Below, piece after piece: positions 46,662-54,366 of a DNA stretch of 64,000 nucleotides. The DNA is from an uncultured Eubacteriales bacterium. Lineage in GTDB: Bacteria > Bacillota > Clostridia > Oscillospirales > CAG-272. Position 1 is the stretch's first letter. Every line of letters starts with the position of its first letter. The notes under the pieces were generated by a model, which did not search any database, was not told the origin of the DNA, and saw only the letters and a program-made list of their open reading frames with translations. The stretch lies in contig CAKSLQ010000012.1 in NCBI GenBank assembly GCA_934467415.1, positions 1 to 64,000 of the forward strand, in the 5' to 3' direction. The position numbers and the translations under genes were made by a program.

Positions 46662-47167
46662 TGCAGATGGGCTACGGGGAGATTGTGCGGTCGTACAAGG
46701 AGGCAAAGGAGCCGAAGAAGCAGATCGGCATATTGGCGGAACTGAATGCCGTCGGCAAGGACGAGATCGCGAAGATCCTGTACGATGCGGGCGAGATCAG
46801 CAAGATGACCTACGGGCAGTATCAGCGGCACGGAAAGAAGGCGGTGAACAACAAGAATAATACGGACACCTCATCCACCGCGCGTGATGTTTCCCTGCGG
46901 GAAACTCATGAGGAACGCGAAGTGTTCCGGTCCCCGTCTTCCCCCGCTGGGGAAGGCACAGGAAGAACGGCTTACGCCGAAAAAAACGACCCGCACAAGC
47001 CGACGAAAGAAATCGACAATGTGCATGTGCCGGAGGCGGTGATCGAGATGGTGAAGGACACGCTGGCAGAACTGAAAAGCGCTTACGGAAATGCAAAAAA
47101 AGTCGTCACGCAGTACGAGGAGATGGAGGCATTCCTCGCGGCGGCGACGGCGGACAAAACAGAATAA
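46661..47167 (+). CDS. Prophage protein interrupted by host-type repeat
   Basis: 168 residues from ATG 46661 (GTG 46658 is an alternative start one codon earlier). The N-terminal part (MGYGEIVRSYKEAKEPKKQI, GILAELNAVGKDEIAKILYD, AGEISKMTYGQYQRHGKK) is a helical domain seen in early phage genes. The middle (about residues 69-100) is the translation of an inserted half palindromic repeat (46867-46957). The C-terminal part (VPEAVIEMVKDTLAELKSAY) is helical again. The reading frame survives the insertion. Function unknown. Confidence 0.75.
   Translation: MQMGYGEIVRSYKEAKEPKKQIGILAELNAVGKDEIAKILYDAGEISKMTYGQYQRHGKKAVNNKNNTDTSSTARDVSLRETHEEREVFRSPSSPAGEGTGRTAYAEKNDPHKPTKEIDNVHVPEAVIEMVKDTLAELKSAYGNAKKVVTQYEEMEAFLAAATADKTE
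46867..46957. repeat. Half of a host family A repeat inside a prophage gene
   Basis: The sequence CACCTCATCCACCGCGCGTG, GTTTCCCTGCGGGAAAC, GAACGCGAAGTGTTC and CTTCCCCCGCTGGGGAAGGC is the inverse of the left half of the chromosomal element at 15493-15582, with compensatory differences in the stems. It is read in frame within the gene at 46661. Confidence 0.85.
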
Positions 47168-47189
47168 TTTTACGGGGCGTTTCGCCCCA

Positions 47190-47234
47190 TATCGGCGGGA
47201 TGGTTTTTGCCGGAGTTCGATTCTCCGGACGCCG
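47190..47234 (+). other. tRNA-like T-arm and short hairpins (gap region)
   Basis: CGGAGTTCGATTCTCCG (47211-47227) is a perfect tRNA T-arm (5-bp stem, TTCGATT loop), and CGGCG before it can pair with CGCCG after it like an acceptor stem. D- and anticodon arms are absent. The same 420-base gap (47168-47587) also has a GGGGCG/CGCCCC hairpin (47174-47188), a family E repeat (47393-47421) and CCCGGCGCGAGCCGGG (about 47476-47491). No protein gene is supported before 47588. Confidence 0.5.
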
Positions 47235-47392
47235 AACAGGACATTTGAAAAACAAAGCGGCGGATGCCGCTTTGAATCCCTGCATGTTATGTTAAGTTTA
47301 TGACCATTTACATATGGAAGGAAACCGACAGGCGCGTATCGCGGGCGCGGGTACGCGCGTGGGGACGAGGGAGTTAAAACGGGTGGTGTATA

Positions 47393-47421
47393 GCGGGTCG
47401 TCGAGGGCGCCGACCCCTACC
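47393..47421. repeat. Family E hairpin repeat inside prophage
   Basis: GCGGGTCGTCGAGG..CGCCGACCCCTACC, the same hairpin as at 8603-8630, 15429-15454 and 34297-34322 in the chromosome. Its presence in the prophage shows that the element moved after, or was carried during, integration. Confidence 0.8.
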
Positions 47422-47540
47422 GGCGATATTAAGAGACAAAACGATTCCTTTTCTCTCACTCAAAAAAATATATCCCGGCGCGAGCCGGGCGGGGCGTGAA
47501 TGCCGGTGTGGGAAATCTCTGATTTTCCATCACCGGCAGA

Positions 47541-47562
47541 GAGGGCGCGGACGCCCTCTTTT
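47541..47562 (+). terminator. Possible terminator/attenuator before rep
   Basis: GAGGGCG CGGA CGCCCTC followed by TTTT. It lies 26 bases upstream of the HUH initiator start and could separate early gene transcription from the replication gene, or be an attenuator. Confidence 0.55.
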
Positions 47563-47587
47563 GAGATCAATTTTGCAGGAGGTAAAC

Positions 47588-48424
47588 ATGGCGACAAGAA
47601 TCAAGCAGGTGGAGATCGCTGCGGGGGACTATATGCGCGTGCATTGGTTCCCGGCGCGGAACTACCATCGCGGCAGACGGACAAAGCAGTTTCGGCCGTC
47701 GTCGGCCGCGCAGGAAAAGTACAACCAGAAGCGGCGCGAGCTGCATCTGCGGGATCTGCTGCACGCGAACTTCACCGACCTTGACTTCGCGCTCCGCCTC
47801 TCCTACGACGGCGAAAGCCCGGACATCGAGGGGGCGCAGGGCTGCCTCCGGCGCTTTCTGCGCCGCCTGAAGCGCGCGTACAAGCGGGCGGGCGTGGAAT
47901 TAAAGTACATATATTGCACCGAGCGCGGCAAGCACGGCGGCCGCGTGCATCATCACCTTGTTGTCAACGCTTGCCCGGCGCTGACCGACAATCCCTACTT
48001 CTTCCGCCGCATGTGGAACAACGGCGGGCTGCCGGGCAAGAGCTATGTCTACGCGGCGCCGCTGGAATTTGCCTGCGGCAAGGACGGCGACTACGAGGAC
48101 GGCGGGCTGACGGGCCTGTCAAAGTACATCATCTACGACAAGCAAAAGGAGACGGACAAGCAGTACAGCCGCAGCCGCAACCTGGTCGAGCCGCAGGTGC
48201 GCGAAAGCATCGGCGCGATCTCACGCGCGGCGGTAGACCGTATCGTCGAGACGGGAGATCTCACGGGCCTTGCCGACCGCTACCCGGACTACGACATTTA
48301 CAAGACGCAGATCGACAGTTTCGACGCGGCCGACCCGGGCGCGCCGCCGATGTCCGGCACGTTTGTGACGGTCTTTTTATGCCGCAAAGCCATGACCTAT
48401 AACATCACGGGAGGCAGAAGATGA
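47588..48424 (+). CDS. HUH-type rolling-circle replication initiator
   Basis: 278 residues from ATG 47588, after GCAGGAGGTAAAC. The His-hydrophobic-His motif (RVHHHLVVN, His 121-123) coordinates metal, and YIIYDKQK holds catalytic Tyr180 (Tyr183 nearby) with Lys, the nick-site motifs of single-strand endonucleases that start rolling-circle replication. The N-terminal basic region (RNYHRGRRTKQFRPS) may bind DNA. Such Reps belong to small phages and plasmids; a copy in a tailed-phage genome is uncommon. The origin it would nick is not identified. Confidence 0.8.
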   Translation: MATRIKQVEIAAGDYMRVHWFPARNYHRGRRTKQFRPSSAAQEKYNQKRRELHLRDLLHANFTDLDFALRLSYDGESPDIEGAQGCLRRFLRRLKRAYKRAGVELKYIYCTERGKHGGRVHHHLVVNACPALTDNPYFFRRMWNNGGLPGKSYVYAAPLEFACGKDGDYEDGGLTGLSKYIIYDKQKETDKQYSRSRNLVEPQVRESIGAISRAAVDRIVETGDLTGLADRYPDYDIYKTQIDSFDAADPGAPPMSGTFVTVFLCRKAMTYNITGGRR

Positions 48425-48702
48425 AGACGCAGAAGAAGATGCGCAGCCTGAAGATGGGCTATGCCAAGCAGCAGATGATCTACCGCACCTGCCGCCGCTA
48501 TGATGCACAGCCGCCGGCGGTGCAGGAAAAGATCGAACGGCTGTGCTACACGGTGACGCACGGCGATCGGCAGAAATACCGTGCGCTGTTTGCCGTGGTG
48601 ACGAGCGGCAAGTCGATCCGCCACATCGCGCTGGAGCATTATTACTCGGAGCGGCTGCTCTACGATCTGCGCCGCGCATTCTACGAGGCGTGGAGCGGTT
48701 AA
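48421..48702 (+). CDS. ArpU/DUF1492-like phage late regulator
   Basis: 93 residues starting MKTQKKMRSLKMGYAKQQMI with a basic first helix. The C-terminal HTH-like helices SIRHIALEHYYSERLLYDLR resemble sigma-4-type late transcription regulators. It overlaps rep by four bases and precedes the terminase genes, the classic position of a late-gene activator. The chromosomal gene at 20556 has the same fold class. Confidence 0.7.
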   Translation: MKTQKKMRSLKMGYAKQQMIYRTCRRYDAQPPAVQEKIERLCYTVTHGDRQKYRALFAVVTSGKSIRHIALEHYYSERLLYDLRRAFYEAWSG

Positions 48703-48715
48703 CACGGTGCGCAGA

Positions 48716-48761
48716 CACCTCATCCACCGCAAGCGGTCCCCCTTCCCCCACTGGGGAAGGC
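48716..48761. repeat. Quarter copy of a family A repeat
   Basis: CACCTCATCCACCGCAAGCG, GTCCCCCTTCCCCC and ACTGGGGAAGGC, the same left-half arm as 46867-46957 with a smaller internal stem. It lies between the late-regulator gene and the terminator at 48809. Confidence 0.78.
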
Positions 48762-48808
48762 TTATTAGATTGTGTGCCGATTTGGCGTCTCTCAAAATTT
48801 AACCGCGG

Positions 48809-48842
48809 AAAAGCCCGGAAGCCTTGTGTTTACGGGCTTTTT
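48809..48842. terminator. Terminator resembling the tRNA-Val terminator
   Basis: aaaagcccgg.. with loop CCTTGTG and ..cgggcttttt. It differs from the one at 37599-37631 in only a few positions, with the same loop. It ends the early/replication transcript before terminase. Confidence 0.75.
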
Positions 48843-48936
48843 CGGCGTCCCGAAAGTGTGCGATAACGGAAAGAAATTTGTGCTATAGTGGATATAGACG
48901 AGGTGACAGAGCGGTCACGGGAGAGGGGCGGGAAAA

Positions 48937-49443
48937 TTGAAAGAAAGGAAATTCCGAAGCGCTGCAGAGTTTGCTGCGCTGTGCGATGACTATTTTAAGT
49001 CTATCAGCGCGGTGGTTCCGGTCGAGCGCGAAGAATGGGAAAAGGGCGCGGACGGAAAGTGGATCAAGCGCACGGTTCCGGTCACGGCGCGAAGCGGATG
49101 CCCGATGACCAAGCTCGAATGGTTCACGCCGCCGACTGTTGGCGGGCTGTGTGCGCATCTCGGGATTTCCCGCCATACATTCTCCGCGCTTGCAAAAAGC
49201 GCGAGGTTTGCCGATGCTGCGGCAGCCGCACGCGCTGTCATCACGACCTACCTCGAGGAGCGCATCAGCGATCCGGAGGCGCGGAACATCAAAGGGGTGC
49301 AGCTCTCGCTGGAGACGCTGACGGCGGCGGCGCAGAAGGACGAGGCGGCACAGGCGTCGCCGATGACCAATGCGGAGCGCGCCGAGCTGCTGCGCGAAAT
49401 GATCGAAAATGGCTTTATCGACGCGGACGAAAGCGGCGCTTGA
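48937..49443 (+). CDS. Terminase small subunit
   Basis: 168 residues. Start TTG 48937 is chosen on GAGAGGGGC. The C-terminal DNA-binding helices (TVGGLCAHLGISRHTFSALA, then AAAAARAVITTYLEERISDP) and position directly ahead of terminase large indicate TerS, which recognises the packaging site. A TATAGT-type -10 lies upstream (about 48884). The 3' end overlaps the large subunit by 35 bases. Confidence 0.8.
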   Translation: MKERKFRSAAEFAALCDDYFKSISAVVPVEREEWEKGADGKWIKRTVPVTARSGCPMTKLEWFTPPTVGGLCAHLGISRHTFSALAKSARFADAAAAARAVITTYLEERISDPEARNIKGVQLSLETLTAAAQKDEAAQASPMTNAERAELLREMIENGFIDADESGA

Positions 49444-50899
49444 CAACGCGCTTGCCTGGTACAAGTCTCTGCGCGACACCTCCAACACGGCGTTTCTGTC
49501 GCTCTACAACGACCGACACCGCTATCTCGTGCTCAAGGGCGGCGCGGGCAGCGGCAAAAGCAACTTTGCGGCGCATAAGGTCCTGGATCGCTGCATGCGC
49601 GAGGGCGGACACCGCTTTCTCTGCTGCCGCAAGGTCAAAGAGGACATCCGCAAGAGCATTTTTGAGCAGCTGCTTGCCCTGGCGGCACAGTATTATCCGG
49701 GTATGCCGATCGAGGCGAACCGCACGAACTTTGACATCCGCTTTCCCTCAGGCAGCGTGATTTACTGCGTGGGGCTGAACGATGTTTCGCGCCTGAAATC
49801 CATCTACGAGATCACGGACATCTGGATCGAGGAAGCGACCGAAATCAGCGAGAGCGACTTCGGGCAGCTGGACATCCGTATGCGCGGCAAGTCGCCGCAC
49901 TACCGGCAGATGATCCTGACCTTTAACCCGGTTTCGGTCACGCACTGGCTGAAAAAGCGATTCTTCGACGCGCCGGATGCGCGCTGCCGCGTGCACGAGA
50001 GCAGCTATAAGGACAACCGCTATCTGGACGCCGAGGACATCCTGACGCTGGAACAATTCCGGGAAACAGACCCGTATTATTACGAAGTTTACTGCCTCGG
50101 GCACTGGGGCTCGACCTACAGAAGCATTTTCCCGACCGACAAGGTGATTGCCAGACGGGACGCCGCGCCGAAGCCGCTGCGCATCGGTCTCTTCGAGGGC
50201 GGCAGATTCCGCTGTGCGGCAGACGGTTTTATCAAAATCTACGCAGAGCCGCGCGCGGGACGCCCGTATGTTTGCGGCGCGGACACTGCCGGAGAGGGCA
50301 GCGACTTTTTCGCGGCGCACGTCATCGACAATGTGACGGGCGAGCAGGTTGCCGTGCTGCACGGGCGGATGGACGAGACGGCGTTCCCCGGACAGCTCGC
50401 CGCGCTCGGGCGCATGTACAATGACGCGCTTGTTGCCGTGGAGTGCAACTTCTCGACCTACACGGCCCATGAACTGGATCGCATCGGCTACAAGCATCAA
50501 TACATCCGCGAGAGCTTTGACAGCTACAGCGGCAGCTACAAAAAAGCCTACGGCTTTGTAACGACAAAAATCACGCGCCCGGTGATCCTCGGCGATCTCT
50601 TGCGCATTTTTTCGGAGAATCCGGCGCTTGTGAACGACACCGACACGCTGGAGGAGTTTCTGACCTTTATCCGCAACGACAAGCTGCGCCCGGAGGCGGC
50701 GGTTGGCGCGCACGACGACCTGGTGCTGTCGCTGGCGATCGCCTACCACGCGCGGGAGCAGCAATCGCGCGAGGATGAGACCACGCTTGTCGAGTGGACG
50801 CACTCCATGTGGGAGGACTACCGCGCGGCACGGAGCGACATCAAGGCGGAGCTGATACAAAAATGGGGCAAACCGAAGCCCGAAAGGAAACGCAGATGA
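49409..50899 (+). CDS. Terminase large subunit
   Basis: 496 residues. Walker A GGAGSGKS (44-51) and Walker B-type TDIWIEEATEISESD drive packaging. A nuclease domain (DTAGEGSDFFAAHVIDNVTG and GAHDDLVLSLAIAYH) cuts concatemers at headful or site. It docks on the portal to fill capsids. ATG 49409 sits inside terS in another frame, and the stop overlaps the portal start by four bases. Confidence 0.95.
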   Translation: MALSTRTKAALDNALAWYKSLRDTSNTAFLSLYNDRHRYLVLKGGAGSGKSNFAAHKVLDRCMREGGHRFLCCRKVKEDIRKSIFEQLLALAAQYYPGMPIEANRTNFDIRFPSGSVIYCVGLNDVSRLKSIYEITDIWIEEATEISESDFGQLDIRMRGKSPHYRQMILTFNPVSVTHWLKKRFFDAPDARCRVHESSYKDNRYLDAEDILTLEQFRETDPYYYEVYCLGHWGSTYRSIFPTDKVIARRDAAPKPLRIGLFEGGRFRCAADGFIKIYAEPRAGRPYVCGADTAGEGSDFFAAHVIDNVTGEQVAVLHGRMDETAFPGQLAALGRMYNDALVAVECNFSTYTAHELDRIGYKHQYIRESFDSYSGSYKKAYGFVTTKITRPVILGDLLRIFSENPALVNDTDTLEEFLTFIRNDKLRPEAAVGAHDDLVLSLAIAYHAREQQSREDETTLVEWTHSMWEDYRAARSDIKAELIQKWGKPKPERKRR

Positions 50900-52809
50900 A
50901 CGAAGAAAGACTGCATCACTGGCAAAACGTATTTTCCCGCGACAAGGCGGCACAGAGCGAGGAACGCGAGCTGTTTGTACACCGCGAAGCGCTCTACCGC
51001 GGCCTGCGCGATGTGACAGTCGTCTCGGATGCGGCTGACGCCGCCGATGAGACGCCGCATATCTACAACATCATCGCCGAACTGATCGAAAGTCAGGTGG
51101 ATGCATCTATTTACCCGGTGAAGGTGACGGCGACAAAGCGCGGAAACGAGGCAAAGGCACGCAAGATCGAGCATCGCATCAACGACATCGTCACACGGCT
51201 GGCGACGCCCGAGATGATCGACCTCGCCGAGCGCGGCGTCCCCTTACAGGGCGGATGCTACTGGCAGCCGGAATGGGACAACTCGGCGCAGTCGCACTAC
51301 ACGCACGGCGGTGTGGTGCTGTCCTACCGGCATGTGCAGAACGTGATCCCGCAGGCGGGTGCGAACGACATCGACGAGATGGATCATATCTTCCTGGAGC
51401 TGGGACAATCGAAAGAAACAGTCAGACGCATGTACGGCGCGGACGTATCGGAGGAAGCCGAGGACGAACCCGCCGCGCGCAGCGCCTTCGGCGAAAGCGA
51501 GCCTGCCGAGGATTTTGTCACGGTGCGCATCTGCTATTATAGGAACGCGGACGGCGGCATCGGAAAGTTTGTATGGTGCGGTGACCGCGTGCTGTATGAT
51601 GTGGAGGACTTTGAGGCGCGGCATCTGCGCGTATGCGCGGACTGCGGCGCGCCGGAACCGCCGGACGGCGAGGGGGAAAACCGGGAAGACGCCGCGGAGA
51701 ATCCGCTTTTCGCCCTGTTTTCGGGCAGAAAGAAAGCAAAAGGCAAGACATGCCCCGCGTGCGGCGGGAACAGGTGGCGCGATGAAGTGGCGGAGGAAGA
51801 GACGCTGCTTTACGACATCGCGTTGCCGGACGGCAGCGTGATTCCGGCCCGCCATGCAGACGGCACGCCCGAAAAGATTCCCTATTACAAGCCGCGAATA
51901 CTGCCGATCGTGCTGCAAAAGTCGATTTCCGCGCCGAATCAGCTGCTCGGCGTGTCCGATGCAGATCTGATCGAGGACCAGCAGGCCAGCATCAATCTGT
52001 GCGAACGCGAAATTCTCAAGCGCTTGCAGAAATTCGGTGCGCTGCTCTCCCTGCCGGACGAGGCGGAGATCGAGGCGGACGGCGGCCTGAACGTTGTGCG
52101 CCTGGAAAACCCGGCGAAGGCGGATATGGTGCGCCTGCAGGACTTGCAGCTAAACATCTCACAGCATCTGACCATGAAAAACGCGATCTACGAAGAAGCG
52201 AAGAACCTGGTCGGCATCACGGACAGTTATCTCGGGCGCTATGATTCCTCCGCGAAAAGCGGCATTGCCAAGCAGACCTCGGCGGCGCAAGCCGCCGGGC
52301 GGCTTGCATCCAAACGCATGATGAAGGCGGCCGCATGGGCGCGCATCTATGAGTTGATTTTCAAACTGCTGCTTGCCTATGATGACGACGAGCACGACGT
52401 GCTCTACCGCGACGACGAGGGCAACGAGCAGTACGAGACGTGGAGCCGCTACGAGTTTTTGACGCGGGACGCGGACGGCGCATGGTGCTGGGATGACGAC
52501 TATCTCTTTGCCTGCGACAGCTCGCTAAGCCTGATGAGCGACCGGGCGGAACTGTGGCAGCAGGTGCTTGCCGACTACCAGTCCGGCGCATACGGCAATC
52601 CGGGAGACCCTGCCGCGCTGATCCATCTCTGGAAGATGCGCGAGGAACTGCACTACCCGCTCGCCGGGCAGACACGCCGCTACCTCGAGGCCAAGCAGCG
52701 CGAGGCGGAAGAAGCAGCGGCGGCACAGGCGCGCGCGGCAGCGGTCGGCATGATGCCGGAAACGGACAATACATCAGTCGTGGGCGGCGATGGCAGCCCC
52801 GTGATCTGA
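50896..52809 (+). CDS. Portal protein with inserted zinc-ribbon
   Basis: 637 residues from ATG 50896. Portal-type segments include the N-terminal helical wing and a C-terminal crown; SSAKSGIAKQTSAAQAAGRL, then ASKRMMKAAAWARIYELIFK, is the stem helix region. CADCG (247-250) and CPACGG (286-291) flank a ~35-residue loop, forming a zinc ribbon that ordinary portals lack. It forms the dodecameric DNA gate and connects to the tail. It is translationally coupled to terminase. Confidence 0.9.
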   Translation: MNEERLHHWQNVFSRDKAAQSEERELFVHREALYRGLRDVTVVSDAADAADETPHIYNIIAELIESQVDASIYPVKVTATKRGNEAKARKIEHRINDIVTRLATPEMIDLAERGVPLQGGCYWQPEWDNSAQSHYTHGGVVLSYRHVQNVIPQAGANDIDEMDHIFLELGQSKETVRRMYGADVSEEAEDEPAARSAFGESEPAEDFVTVRICYYRNADGGIGKFVWCGDRVLYDVEDFEARHLRVCADCGAPEPPDGEGENREDAAENPLFALFSGRKKAKGKTCPACGGNRWRDEVAEEETLLYDIALPDGSVIPARHADGTPEKIPYYKPRILPIVLQKSISAPNQLLGVSDADLIEDQQASINLCEREILKRLQKFGALLSLPDEAEIEADGGLNVVRLENPAKADMVRLQDLQLNISQHLTMKNAIYEEAKNLVGITDSYLGRYDSSAKSGIAKQTSAAQAAGRLASKRMMKAAAWARIYELIFKLLLAYDDDEHDVLYRDDEGNEQYETWSRYEFLTRDADGAWCWDDDYLFACDSSLSLMSDRAELWQQVLADYQSGAYGNPGDPAALIHLWKMREELHYPLAGQTRRYLEAKQREAEEAAAAQARAAAVGMMPETDNTSVVGGDGSPVI

Positions 52810-52839
52810 TAGATAATCGAACGGAAAGGAGAATACAGC

Positions 52840-52998
52840 ATGAGCAACACGAAGAAGCCTACATATGCGGGCAGAATCGAAAACGGCGGCGCACAGGTGG
52901 TGAAAGCGCCTTTTGCGAATGACCGCAAGCCGCAGAGCAAGGTCATCCGCGGCACAGACCTCCGCACCGGCGGAAATTCCGGCAAGAAAAACAAGTAA
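52840..52998 (+). CDS. Small basic prophage protein (52 residues)
   Basis: Starts MSNTKKPTYAGRIENGGAQV and ends GNSGKKNK. RBS AAAGGAG lies upstream. Basic, low complexity, unstructured; it sits between portal and scaffold genes. Probably a minor head component or scaffold helper; not recognised. Confidence 0.75.
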   Translation: MSNTKKPTYAGRIENGGAQVVKAPFANDRKPQSKVIRGTDLRTGGNSGKKNK

Positions 52999-53009
52999 GG
53001 AGAAGCAGA

Positions 53010-53945
53010 ATGCCTATTTTTAACGCAAACGGCGAAGAAATCAAAGTGACGGCTCCCGCGGGAGCAGGCGAAAACGCGCAGGAGGTCGCCGAACCTGCCG
53101 AAGACAGCACGCATGATACGGAACATTCTTCGGTCGCCGAGAAATCGCCGGACGAGGACACGACGGCGGATGACACATCCGCAGGCGAAAACACGCAGGA
53201 GGTCGCCGCCCCTGCCGCAAGTGACGATGCCGAAAGTGGGCAGATGCCGGACACAGCGGCACAGAGCCGCGCGGAGAGGGGCAAGCAAGCCGCCGCGCGC
53301 CGTGCCCGCGAGATGGACACGGCAAAAACGGACGCGCAGCGCGAAATGCTTGCCGCGCTTGACCTGACCGACCCCGCAACCGGCAAAAAAGTGACGACGC
53401 CGGAGGAATTCCGCGCCTATATCACGCACCGGGACGCGGGCCGAACGGACGAACAGCTGCGGCGCGCCGGCGTGGATCCGGATGCGATCCGCGAGGCGAT
53501 CGCCGGAGACCCGATGGTGAAAGCCACCGAGGACGCCATCGCGGCGGCGGAAAATGCCGAGGCGGAAGCCAATCGCCGCGCGGAAAGCCTATCGCTGGAT
53601 GCGGCGATCGCCGAGGTCACAAGGCTGAACCCGGACATCAGGTCCTTTGATGACCTGTACGCGCTGCCCGAATACGGTGACATCAAGAAGCTGGTCGGCG
53701 CCGGATATTCCTTCGGCCGCGCCTACGAGATGGCGACGGTTGACCGCGCGCGGCAGGGGGCAAAGCAGGCGGCTTACAATGCGGTTGCATCCAAGGCGCA
53801 CATGACAAAGACATCCGGCTCTGTCGGTGATGCCTACACCATCAGCGACAGGCAGCTCGAAAACTACAGGCAGCTGCACCCGAACGCGACCCGCGCGGAG
53901 GCGGTTGCCGCATTCAAAAAATATCAACCGAAGAAAGGAAAGTAA
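53010..53945 (+). CDS. Capsid scaffold-like protein
   Basis: 311 residues. Highly acidic N-terminal half with a duplicated unit (AGENAQEVAEPAED and AGENTQEVAAPAAS), then a helical C-terminal half with a basic end (FKKYQPKKGK). Acidic, coiled scaffolds lie directly before the decoration and capsid genes in many phages; they shape the procapsid and leave before DNA packaging. No protease domain is present. Start ATG 53010 after AAGGAG. Confidence 0.8.
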   Translation: MPIFNANGEEIKVTAPAGAGENAQEVAEPAEDSTHDTEHSSVAEKSPDEDTTADDTSAGENTQEVAAPAASDDAESGQMPDTAAQSRAERGKQAAARRAREMDTAKTDAQREMLAALDLTDPATGKKVTTPEEFRAYITHRDAGRTDEQLRRAGVDPDAIREAIAGDPMVKATEDAIAAAENAEAEANRRAESLSLDAAIAEVTRLNPDIRSFDDLYALPEYGDIKKLVGAGYSFGRAYEMATVDRARQGAKQAAYNAVASKAHMTKTSGSVGDAYTISDRQLENYRQLHPNATRAEAVAAFKKYQPKKGK

Positions 53946-53946
53946 C

Positions 53947-54345
53947 ATGTACATTTTTCAGAAGGCGCACGGTGCGCTGACCTATCTGCCGCTCCTCGCG
54001 AGCAAGGCGGTCAAGGTCGGCACGGCGCTCAAAATGAGCGCGAGCGGCGGTCTCGACCTTTGTGGTGCGACCGACAAGCCGCGCTATATCAGCAACATCG
54101 AAACAACCGGCGACGGCAGTCTGATCCCTGTCAGCGAGATCACGGAGGACACGGTGCTGATCGCGCCGCTGGGCGCTGCCGCATCGACCATCGGCATCGG
54201 CAAAAAGTTCAAGCTGCATACGGATGCGGCATCCGTCGGTGCCGCTGCGGGCGGCTGTCTGGAGGTCGCGTCGTTTGACGGCAAGGCGGTCGGTGATCTC
54301 GTCATCTTCCGCGTGGTGGATGCAGATCCTACGACCTCGTCGTAA
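53947..54345 (+). CDS. Head decoration-like protein
   Basis: 132 residues from ATG 53947. Compact beta composition (YIFQKAHGALTYLPLLASKA, LIPVSEITEDTVLIAPLGAA, AVGDLVIFRVVDAD) suggests a small beta-barrel that binds the capsid outside, as lambda gpD-type or DUF2190 proteins do. It lies one gene ahead of the capsid. Family not certain. Confidence 0.7.
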   Translation: MYIFQKAHGALTYLPLLASKAVKVGTALKMSASGGLDLCGATDKPRYISNIETTGDGSLIPVSEITEDTVLIAPLGAAASTIGIGKKFKLHTDAASVGAAAGGCLEVASFDGKAVGDLVIFRVVDADPTTSS

Positions 54346-54366
54346 TTTGAAGGGAGTGAACAAAAC

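Noticed and set aside
47190..47234. Functional tRNA gene in the prophage
   Set aside because: Only the T-arm and a partial acceptor are present; D- and anticodon arms do not fit in the 45 bases, so I list it only as a tRNA-like element.
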